Part shown: piece after piece, positions 55,830-64,000 of the stretch | How the letters are laid out: each line of letters starts with the position of its first letter | Numbering within the stretch: the stretch's first letter is position 1 | Assembly (NCBI GenBank): GCA_964016885.1 | Contig: OZ024743.1 | Span: forward strand, 161,090,212-161,154,211 | Source of the DNA: Eledone cirrhosa | Taxonomy: Eukaryota > Mollusca > Cephalopoda > Octopoda > Eledonidae | DNA: 64,000 nucleotides | Direction: 5' to 3' | Made by a program: the position numbers and the translations under genes | Notes under the pieces: model-generated | Database searches by the model: none | What the model was told of the DNA's origin: nothing | Seen by the model: the letters and a program-made list of their open reading frames with translations, nothing else

Positions 55830-56580
55830 TTAGACACGCAGTGACTAACAACAGAATGTTTTAAGTCTGCGTGTCTGACATATATGCGTAGCTTGTGAAT
55901 AAAAAATTCAAGGGGTGTCGCTGGCCGTGGTGATGATCACTGCCAAACATGTTTTGTAATGTATCGTCTTATTGGCTAATTTCATCGTCTTATTGGCTAA
56001 TCAACCAACGAGAGTAATTGTTGCTCAAAAGTATCCGCCATTTTGTTTGCACGTTTATTTATCGTTTCGCTTTCGAATCTTCCTCCTGTATTTCGTCGTT
56101 TATCATCAAAATATTTTTCTCATTTTGGTAAGTTATATTGTTAATTTATATATGATTTTTTAAATTTATATTAACTATTTTTTTTTCAGTTCGTTATAAC
56201 ATGCTTATAATATTGGTTGTGTCATATTTACTTCTATATTTGTCCATATTATTGTTCGTTTTATGTTAGATTATTTTATTATTATTATGTTAGATTATTT
56301 TTTTTATTACTATGTTAGACTATTTATATGTAATACTTAATTTTTATTAATTCAACTATAACAATTATTATGTAAAATATATTTATTTAATATTGATTGT
56401 TTTTTGTAGTTGTTTATATTAAAAGTCTGAAAATATTTTTATACATCTTACAATAATATTTATAAGATCATTTATAAAATAAAAATTATATAATCTAATT
56501 ACATTGCAACAATAATTTATTATTAATATATATCATGTTTAACTAGAGTTATTACAACCGTTGCCTTAAAAAAATATTAA
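55830..56580. other. very AT-rich interval without recognisable gene
   Basis: Includes a direct repeat CGTCTTATTGGCTAATTTCAT / CGTCTTATTGGCTAATCAAC (55965, 55987) and repeated TATGTTAGA units near 56262-56320. No gene. Confidence 0.4.
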
Positions 56581-57028
56581 ACTAGACCTGAAAAATGCGC
56601 AAGCTCAAAAGAGCCACAGAATGTTATAATAAACTTTCAAATGTGTGGGACTAGAGTTGTTGCTCAAAAATATTGTAATCATTATCTATCGTACACTCTG
56701 TGGCATTTATTTATAAAAAAAAGAGGCGCATAACGAACTCAAGACGACACGATAATTATTTAAGTGAATTTATAATATAGAATTCGGTTTAAATGCATTT
56801 CGTATTAATCATTACTAAACATCTAATATGAGATACTGAACATTAGCTTAAATAATTATCGTGTCGTCTTGAGTTCGTTGTGAGTCTCTCTTTTATAAAA
56901 GGATACCACAGAGTGTACGATAGATAATGATTACAATATGTTTGAGCAACAACTGTAGTCCCACACTTTTGAAGGTTTATTATAACATTCTGTGGCTCTT
57001 TTGAGCTTGCTCATTTCTCAGGTCTAGT
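56581..57028. mobile_element. 448-bp fold-back / MITE-like element
   Basis: Arms of about 184 and 182 bp (56581-56764 and 56847-57028) are inverted copies, starting ACTAGACCTGAAAAATG and ending CATTTCTCAGGTCTAGT. Identity is about 85-90% by eye. The central 82 bp is unique. A clear target duplication is not visible. Confidence 0.85.
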
Positions 57029-57036
57029 ATATATAT

Positions 57037-57295
57037 ATGCGCAGTGTAACAAGAAGCTTGCTTCCCAAACACATGTTTCCGGGTTCAGTCCCACTGCCCG
57101 AGCCGACCTAAACCTGTGAGTGGATTTGATAGACCGAAACTAAAAGAAGCGCGTCGTATATATGTATATATGTCTGTGTGTGTCTTTGCGTTTCTGTTTG
57201 CCGTCCCACCAATGCTTGTTGATTTGTTGACGTCCCCATAACTTACCAAGATGATACTCTAGCATGGGCGTAGTCCAGAGACTGAAAAAATGTAA
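57037..57295 (+). mobile_element. tRNA-derived SINE (OR2-like)
   Basis: GCTTGCTTCCCAAACACATG and TTCCGGGTTCAGTCCCACTG (box B) are followed by CCTGTGAGTGGATTTGATAG, AAACTAAAAGAAGC and GTCGTATATATG, and a tail GTAGTCCAGAGACTGAAA. This matches a common octopus SINE I recall. Internally shortened. Confidence 0.75.
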
Positions 57296-57299
57296 AATG

Positions 57300-57314
57300 T
57301 ATATATGTGTGTGT

Positions 57315-57364
<50 letters not shown>
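57300..57364. repeat. (GT)n microsatellite
   Basis: About 28 units. Confidence 0.9.
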
Positions 57365-57366
<2 letters not shown>

Positions 57367-57477
57367 GAGGGGCCTCAAACTCAAGGGCATAAAAGGGCCA
57401 TTGCGTCCTGGAAAACAGGCACAGTGGGCCAAACGTCGTGGTGGGTGATGATTTTCACCAGTTATAATCATTTCCAC

Positions 57478-57681
57478 TATAGGTACAAGGCATGAAATTT
57501 GGGGTTTAGGGTCCCATCGATTACATCGATCCCAGTTCACAACTGGTACTTAATTTATCGAGCCCAAAAGGATGAAAGGTAAAGTTGAGATCGGCGGAAT
57601 TTGAACTCAGAACGTAAAAACGGAAGAAGTACCGCCAAGCATTTTGCCAGATGTGCTAACGATTCCACCAGCTCACCGCCT
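57478..57681 (-). mobile_element. OK-type SINE, near full length
   Basis: Minus strand: AAGGCGGTGAGCTGGTGGAA, TCGTTAGCACATCTGGCAAA (tRNA-Lys-like head, box A), GAGTTCAAATTCCGCC (box B), CTTTACCTTTCATCCTTTTG, GATAAATTAAGTACCAGTTG. The most tRNA-like copy in the window. Confidence 0.88.
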
Positions 57682-57699
57682 TATTTATAATAATGCTCA

Positions 57700-58478
57700 T
57701 AACTAGAAGGATGTGTATATTAGGTTGATTTATGGTCAGCCATCTGTGTTTCCCCTGTCTACAAGCTGGGGTCACAGGTCAAGTGGTATGTACGTTTATC
57801 ATCCTGTTTCTTGACAGGACAATCGTGGGAAATTCCCGATAATGGGTGGTCTCAGATGCGAGAACTCTTAGATTCGGTTTCGAATCTTCACCGGGAATTT
57901 ATAGGATAATTCCGTTACATAAGTATTCAAGCTCACTCTCAAACCAACCAAATAGTCAATCCTCTATTTAAGTACTAAAGTTACCTCATTTTCGTTGATC
58001 GTGTCTCATCAGCTCAAATGATCATTTACCCAGAGGTAATTACTGATTGTAATTACAGAATATTAAGCTTTGTGGCTTGCAAGTAACAATCATTACGTTC
58101 CATCATTTACCAAGAATAGATTAGAAATGTTGATTAACCAATACTTATTAAACTATTTGCGTTGTTCTTTAAATGTATACTTACTACTTGTTTATAAGTG
58201 GATAGAAGAGAATGGACTCAGAAGCTTTACTGACATCGATGATATTTAGAATCTCAAGTGTGGATTATGGTTATTGTTTAAAGAGATGAATGAATTAGAA
58301 AAAAGAATGTATGAATTGACAATGTCAAGGTTCGAGCATTCTAGATTTCTTTAAAGTGTGCATATGGTAATATACCTTTTGATACTGCTTCAGGTAGTAT
58401 CCTGTTAGGCTTTGGAATATATTAATTTTGCTCAATTTCTAAATTATTAGTATTTAGCAGTATTAATATGAGTAGATA
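57700..58478. other. interval without recognisable gene
   Basis: AT-rich, unassigned. Confidence 0.3.
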
Positions 58479-58479
58479 A

Positions 58480-58612
58480 GCGGCGAATTGGCAGAGATGT
58501 TAGAACGTCGGATAGAGTTCTTTGCGGTCTTTGTTTCGTCTCTCTACTCTCAAACCTAGTCGAGGTCAACTTTGCCTTTCATCCATTCGAGGTCGATAAA
58601 AAAAGTACCAGT
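58480..58612 (+). mobile_element. OK-type SINE, 3'-truncated
   Basis: GCGGCGAATTGGCAGAGATG, TTAGAACGTCGGATAGAGTT, AACTTTGCCTTTCATCCATT, GGTCGATAAAAAAAGTACCA; tail missing. Confidence 0.8.
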
Positions 58613-58629
58613 CCATTATTTGTGTCGAT

Positions 58630-60000
58630 TCTTACTCTATATCTCTTTCTCACTTCCATTCTATCACTCTCTATCCTTCTCAGGATGAAATCGGCTGTAT
58701 TCAGACCTGGAGAAGAGATGGCTCCACCAGGTTTTAAAATGACCAAGAAACGCTGTATGTGAACACAGCGCCTCTACGACTCCTTCAGGAGATAAGGGAC
58801 TAAAGCAAAGAAGAATATTAGTTGTTGAAAATGTTCGTAAGTGCAATAATGTTTTCAGGTCCTAGGTATTTTATATGATTTCCTCCTATCTTTTCTAATG
58901 TCTTTTGGAAGTAAAGCCTCGTAGTTGTTGTATTAGTGGAAGGTTTCTCTATTACCTTTTGTATTTCTGACGTCTTTGTGCGGTATTTGGTAACTGACTT
59001 TGATAAAATCTTTAATCAAGAAAATTGCTGACTATCAAAATATAAATATGTCACTTGAAATTGTTATTGTGACGTGTATTGTTATCGTAACCCGTTGTTA
59101 AATTGGTTTATACTGCTAATTGTTTTATATGATATTTTATTACTTGTTTGGCAATTTATGTTGAAATGTTTGTCGTTTTTCTGTTTTTCTTTTATTCATT
59201 TACTTTGTTGGGTTATTTGCAGAGGTTTATTTCTTTTGTGCGTGTCATGTTGGCGTGTTTTGTTTAAGGTTGTCCTTAAGTGATTTTTGTTTTGGCGATG
59301 GAGGGGCTATTGTTTTTTTTTTTGGGGGGGGGGGGGGGGGTAATCCGGTTGGTTATGTCAATAATGCAATTTTTGGTTGCAATATACTAACTTACTTTGT
59401 AGGATTACTTTAGGTAAACGATTATATGGCGACCCATATTTTCGTGTTGGTAATTGTGATGTTGTTTAGCCCCCAGCAGCAGACTTATGATAAAGAAACT
59501 CCAGTTGTGACTATGTTTTATTCTAATATAATATACCTAGTATTGCATTATCCATTGCAACGTTCCTTTTCTAATATAGAAATGTGTAATTTGAAGGAAT
59601 TTGTGTTGCTATGGCTATCAGTTCCAGTGACTACGTGTAGGCTTCCTTTTTTGTCTTATGAGCAGGATATTTCAATTTCTCGTTGAGGTTATATTTCTAA
59701 CACAGCTAATGATCTTTTGGAAGACATGAGTGTTCCATTTTCCATTTATGCTGCTATAAATTATAACACTTTCTGTTGCTGGTGAAAGAAAACTCCCCAT
59801 TATGTTCACATAAATAAGATGGTGGGTTTGGTATAAGCATTTGAGTGGGAGAAATAATAGAAAAAAATGAATGTAGATTCTATAGTTTCATGACCCATTG
59901 ATATCGATAAACCTATTGAATATTTAGGATTATATTAAGAAATATCAGTAAGTTGCTGTTGTCATTCAATAAACTGAAACCTTATTACACAGAACCTTTA
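58630..60000. other. AT-rich interval without recognisable gene
   Basis: Short hydrophobic frames (59074-59283, 59426-59686) lack family matches or context. A long T/G run at about 59310-59340. Confidence 0.35.
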
Positions 60001-60045
60001 GGGCGGTGGATTAGCAAGTTCGGTACCAAAGCGGACAAGATATTT
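60001..60045 (+). mobile_element. SINE head fragment
   Basis: GGGCGGTGGATTAGCAAGTT and AAAGCGGACAAGA: the tRNA-Lys-like start only. Confidence 0.55.
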
Positions 60046-60117
60046 TATAGTATATTTTTGTCGCTTTGAGTTTCATTCTCTACGTGGTTGAACTTTTCTT
60101 TTCATTATCCCAAGAAT

Positions 60118-60340
60118 TAGAGCGGTGGATTGCAGAGCCGTTAGAACGTCGGACAAAAAAAGAAAAAAAAAAAAAAAAAAAAATTTGCAGTATTTGTTCC
60201 GGCTCTTTACGTTCTGGGCTCAAATTCCGCCGAGTTCAACTTTGTATTTTATCCTTCCGAGGTCGATGAAATAACGTACCCGTCGTGTATTATAGCCCCA
60301 TCCCTCAAATTACTGGCCTTATGCCACTATTAGAAAGAAT
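60118..60340 (+). mobile_element. OK-type SINE with internal poly-A
   Basis: AGAGCGGTGGATTGCAGAGC, GTTAGAACGTCGGACAAAA, then an A run (60150-60183), TCTGGGCTCAAATTCCGCCG (box B), ATTTTATCCTTCCGAGGTCG, ACTGGCCTTATGCCACTATT. The A run replaces part of the head. Confidence 0.85.
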
Positions 60341-60344
60341 TATT

Positions 60345-61025
60345 ACAAGGGTCTATCAAATAATTGCCAGTCAAGTACTGGGGTCTATATAATCGAGCAA
60401 AAAGAAATTGTGACGATGTGCTTATGTTAAAAATCACTACTACATGGAATGTTCTGACTCCACCACACCACCGCCACCGTCACTAAAGTAATAATAATAA
60501 CAATCAATATGTTGATTTTAGCTGAAAATGTTTATGCAATATATGAATACTTTGGGGTAGCTAATTAATTTGCACCAATTAAATGTTACAGAATTATTTT
60601 GTTTGTTTATTAAACTGGATATCTTAATAATCAATATCCGATATCGATCATTGTATAAATAGCCTGTCGGTATTTGAATGTTACACACACCACACGTACT
60701 ATGCACGTATGTACACAGACACTCACAGAATACTAATATTTCTAGTTAGACAAAATTGAAAGCAAAATATCATCACAATGAAAATATGAAAAATTCCCGA
60801 AGCTGTTTACTTTACAAAAGCTGATTTCCTTTATTTCTTCTCACTTGCGAATACTTCTTTATACTCTGGCATTAAATCAAATCAGTTCGAATCTTAACCA
60901 CATATTTAAAAAAAAAAAGAATTTTTGAAGTGATAATAAACAGACGTTATTGTTCGGAAAGTGTTACAAGTAAACGAATTCAAATACATCCATACGAAGA
61001 CTTGAGATGCTCTAATACTAAATAA
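60345..61025. other. interval without recognisable gene
   Basis: AT-rich; 60345-60405 has AAGTACTGGGGTCTATATAA, a possible SINE tail fragment. Confidence 0.35.
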
Positions 61026-61028
61026 GTG

Positions 61029-61205
61029 TTACTATTTTAGGCACAAGGCCAGCAATTACCCAGTACATTACTGGTACTTTATTTTATCGACCCCGTAAGG
61101 ATGAAAGGCAAAGTTAACCTCGGCGGGATTTGAACTCAGATCATAAAGGGACGTAACTCTAAGCTTCAAAGCATGGTGTCCGACTCTCTACCGATACTGC
61201 CAAAT
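61029..61205 (-). mobile_element. OK-type SINE
   Basis: Plus-strand reading: TTTTAGGCACAAGGCCAGCA, TTACTGGTACTTTATTTTAT, CGACCCCGTAAGGATGAAAG, CGGCGGGATTTGAACTCAGA, CTCTCTACCGATACTGCC. Very close to the copy at 51936-52122, so the same subfamily. Confidence 0.9.
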
Positions 61206-61344
61206 GATTTCTTAAATATCCAGAAAGTCACAAATTCGAGAAGAGGGAGTATAGTCAATTAAATCCACTCCGAATTTTGACAGAAATGTATCGACCTCAC
61301 CAGAATACGAAGGCAAAAGTCGATCCGGTACATGGTCAGAAGTT

Positions 61345-61512
61345 TGGGGTAACTTGACACCAATATATTACTGATATTTTATAGAACTCGCAAAGATTAA
61401 AGGCAAAGCCAACTCTGGTAGGATTTTAATTCAGAACTTAAAAGGACATAATGAAATACCACAAGACATTTTATCAGATTCTCTTCCAATTCTGCTAGGC
61501 ATCGCCCTTTCT
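61345..61512 (-). mobile_element. degenerate OK-type SINE
   Basis: ATTACTGATATTTTATAGAA, AAAGATTAAAGGCAAAGCCA, ATTTTAATTCAGAACTTAAA and GCTAGGCATCGCCC keep the SINE order with many substitutions: an old copy. Confidence 0.7.
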
Positions 61513-63100
61513 AGCGATGAATTATAAATGCATCATATATTTAAACGTATAGCTATCATATTACCATCTTTCTTTTCTTTTTCAGTTACTGGTTTCAATC
61601 ATTGAAGTACAATTGTATCAACCTCAGTACATTGCAAGCTTAACGGTTAAGAACATAATTCAATTAGACATTAATACCTCTGTTTGGCTATGTCGGTTCT
61701 TACCACACGCTGATGATATACCATATAGGTACCAGATCGTGTGAGAATGTTACTTGTTATTTTGATCCAGGATAGTCATGGTCAAACATGATCAAAATCA
61801 TTTTAGATGTAACCATGCGGTCTTTTACATCATAGTTTATATCGGACTACATTATCCTATAAGTTCTTCCTTAATGTTGGCAGATTGTGATGTGGGAGAA
61901 ATTTGATTGCTATAACTAGCAGATCGAGTGACTTTATAGAAGTTCAATTTTTGGCATGTAATATACCTGTAATAGAACAGTTCCCTTACAAATATATTTG
62001 TCTCACAGAAACTTAGCACTGTAAAGACCAGAGTAAATTACAGATCCAATGAGCCTCATCCGTCCATGTAACATGCAGCATAAACGCGTTCTGCAGAGAA
62101 GTATTGTCGGCTCAATGAATCTCTGTATATTACTGGTATCTATTTTAGATATATAAATTTCAACCCAATAATGATTCTGGCCACATCTAAACTAACAGCA
62201 CCGACTAATAAAAGGCGAACATTCTCTTATCTGGAATTGAACGCAGAGTGAACCCAGAAATGATGGCCCCTACAGAGATTTAAAATTAAGAACACTCCAG
62301 AATTAATTATACTAGCAGAAAAAACACACTTCGGGTGGTTTTCTGCTAGCATGTGTAGTGTGCATATTGATATTATATGCAAATATATATGCATGTAGAT
62401 ATGATACGTCAAGTGAAATCGTAATTGACAATATGCACAGAAATTGAAGAGGAACCGTGTTACACTCTCTTCTGTAATCAGTAAAAAATCCCTGTTACAT
62501 TTAAAAAAGACGATATTATATATAAACTGCATTACGGAAAAATGTTATGAAAATGAAAAAGGAGAAAATTAGCAACGGAAATATTAACATTATATAACTA
62601 TGCAAATATATGAACGTTTATATAAGCGATAAGATATAGCGTACGGGCGCTAACCGGAAGAGTAGATATTTGGACAATTTTAAAGAAGTGAATCTTAAAA
62701 TAAGCAATACATTATATATAAGAATATTTATGTTTAATCAACAGCTACGAAACTTAGTAGATAAATTACATAATATTCATTCATTATTTATTCAAAGTAA
62801 TCCAACTTATTTTAATAACATGTTCAGGAAAAATATCCCTGCCACAGTCTCGCAGTTCTCCAATATATAAGATACTGTAAAACCGTTATTGGTGTGTATT
62901 GTTGTATCAGTCACTCGTGGGGGTTTTGTTCCGGTTGCAATTAAAATGGCTGAAATGATATACATAAGATTATATTTGAATAGATTTAATGTATCAGAGA
63001 GCTCAATTATTTGAGTGTAGAAAACAACATCACATTTTTATATAAAGGAATGATAAATGCATTAAACTAATATTTAACGTTAATAAAAAAGAAATATTGC
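61513..63100. other. AT-rich interval without recognisable gene
   Basis: No family recognised. Short frames (62227-62532 minus, 62670-62870 plus) have no supporting match. Confidence 0.35.
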
Positions 63101-63107
63101 TGCAAAA

Positions 63108-63109
<2 letters not shown>

Positions 63110-63198
<89 letters not shown>
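63110..63198. repeat. (CT)n microsatellite
   Basis: About 44 CT units; replaces the 5' part of the Tx1 ORF1 that follows. Confidence 0.95.
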
Positions 63199-63201
<3 letters not shown>

Positions 63202-63843
63202 GAAAAACATCCAGGAGATTCCAGAGGTAATAGACCTCGATGGCAGCAACCACCTCACCGTAATTGTGGAGGGTAGAAGACCAAGGTGCGTCGTTTGTGA
63301 AGGTGAAACCCACCTGAAGGCCTTCTGCTATTAGGGGATGGCCAAAAAGATTAAGGCCACTTCTCCTGCCTACTCCACTGGCTTAACCAGCAAAAACAGC
63401 AGCAGCAACGGCAGCAGCAACGGCAGCAGCAACGGTAGCAAGACCACCACCACCAACTCCCACCACGCCAGAGGTGGCACTAGCGCCACCACCATCCACC
63501 AAACCACAAGCAACACCAATACCTATGGAGGACATTCCACTACTCGACCTCTCACAACTGGAGACGGATTATGACGAGGAGGAGGGGTGGAAAACTGTCT
63601 CTAAAAAAACCCCTCTTCCTTCACCCACAAAAAGAATAAAGGGCGAAACAAATAAACAAAAAAACAAGAAAGTTAAGACAGCGACGCCACCACCTCCACC
63701 CACACCAGCATCACCAGCCCCATCGCCACAAACACTAACACAATCATCATCATCATCAACCTGAACACCACCACCACCAACACCACAAAAATCACCAACA
63801 ACAACCGAAACAGAAACAAACTCACACACGCAACCACAACAAA
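63199..63843 (+). pseudogene. Tx1-like ORF1 C-terminal half with CCHC knuckle
   Basis: [30 protein letters not shown] and the zinc knuckle CVVCEGETHLKAFC (CX2CX4HX4C, about 63290-63331), then a stop. A second frame has MAKKIKATSPAYSTGLTSKN and Ser/Asn/Gly repeats (SSNGSSNGSSNG). After a frameshift near 63520 comes an acidic then basic tail (LETDYDEEEGWKTVSKKTP, KGETNKQKNKKVKT) and Pro/Thr/Ser-rich sequence to 63764. The knuckle position and VEGRRP motif match ORF1 at 50.1-50.2 kb. Confidence 0.75.
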
Positions 63844-64000
63844 CGCAAACACAACAAATCGACTAAGCCGAAACACACTACACGGATCATAAATTCGTGA
63901 TCTGTGTGGTCGACTTAGATAGGCTTCATAGATAGGAACTCGGCTACTGGAAGCTAAACGCGTCGCTGACAACGCGCAAAGCCTACAAAGACCGGATTAG
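63199..64000 (+). mobile_element. Tx1-like LINE copy 4 (5'-truncated, runs off the window)
   Basis: ORF1 C-terminal half, then an abrupt change into the endonuclease end at about 63886 (DHKFVICVVDLDRLHR and ELGYWKLNASLTTRKAYKDR), homologous to 15520-15650 of copy 2. ORF2 start and most of the endonuclease are missing. The rest of ORF2 may lie beyond the window. Confidence 0.75.

Noticed and set aside
57478..57681. A functional tRNA-Lys gene
   Set aside because: The head is tRNA-like but fused to the SINE body, with mismatches in the stems; it is a SINE.
59074..59283. Small membrane-protein-like frame of 69 residues
   Set aside because: Hydrophobicity follows from T-rich sequence; no family, no exon signals, no homologous second copy.
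63540..63850. Proline/serine-rich host protein exon
   Set aside because: It continues the Tx1-like ORF1 tail after the zinc knuckle; no splice context and it runs into endonuclease sequence.

Overview
The window is metazoan repeat-dominated DNA, most probably from an octopus or another coleoid cephalopod. Three things suggest this. There are at least ten copies or fragments of tRNA-derived SINEs of the cephalopod OK/OR type, with a tRNA-Lys-like head and the conserved body 'CTTTGCCTTTCATCCTT...GATAAAATAAAGTACCAG'. Dinucleotide and CATA microsatellites are very abundant. The LINE and Penelope families are of the kinds that fill octopus assemblies. I recognise no host protein-coding exon, rRNA or functional tRNA gene; every recognisable coding region belongs to a mobile element. 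The species call is an inference from remembered repeat families, not from a database search.

Layout. 0-3 kb: decayed LINE fragments. 3.06-6.65 kb: an RTE-type LINE with an uninterrupted endonuclease-RT reading frame, lying in a (TA)n tract between 60-bp inverted repeats. 7.8-8.4 kb: Penelope RT fragment. 9.2-9.5 kb: SINE carrying a 159-bp hAT-like MITE with an 8-bp target duplication. 10.2-12.3 and 14.4-18.5 kb: two Tx1-like LINEs, separated by a nested palindrome (12.67-13.65 kb). 20.9-31.1 kb: a chain of elements separated only by (CATA)n arrays: a ~600-bp zinc-finger-tailed repeat (families A/B) alternating with two LINEs that carry a C-terminal restriction-like endonuclease (called R4-like here). 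31.8-34.3 kb: Penelope element with GIY-YIG remnant, hammerhead-like core, fold-back and GC-rich palindrome. 34.4-41.5 kb: more A repeats, a C2H2-tailed LINE end, and a third R4-like element, again in CATA arrays. 41.6-47.7 kb: deleted mariner, SINE, Penelope GIY-YIG domain, B repeat, Helitron remnant. 48.2-51.3 kb: a reverse-strand Tx1-like LINE with a nearly whole ORF1 but most of ORF2 deleted. 51.9-63 kb: SINEs, hairpins, a 448-bp fold-back and mostly unassignable AT-rich DNA. 63.1-64.0 kb: start of a fourth Tx1-like copy, cut by the window edge.

The most distinctive signal is the (CATA)n/(TATG)n microsatellite acting as a shared landing site. Three R4-like LINEs and six A/B repeats have about seventeen junctions inside it. 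Two R4-like copies share the same 5' and 3' ends but have unrelated neighbours, which points to repeated independent insertion into the same simple repeat rather than segmental duplication.
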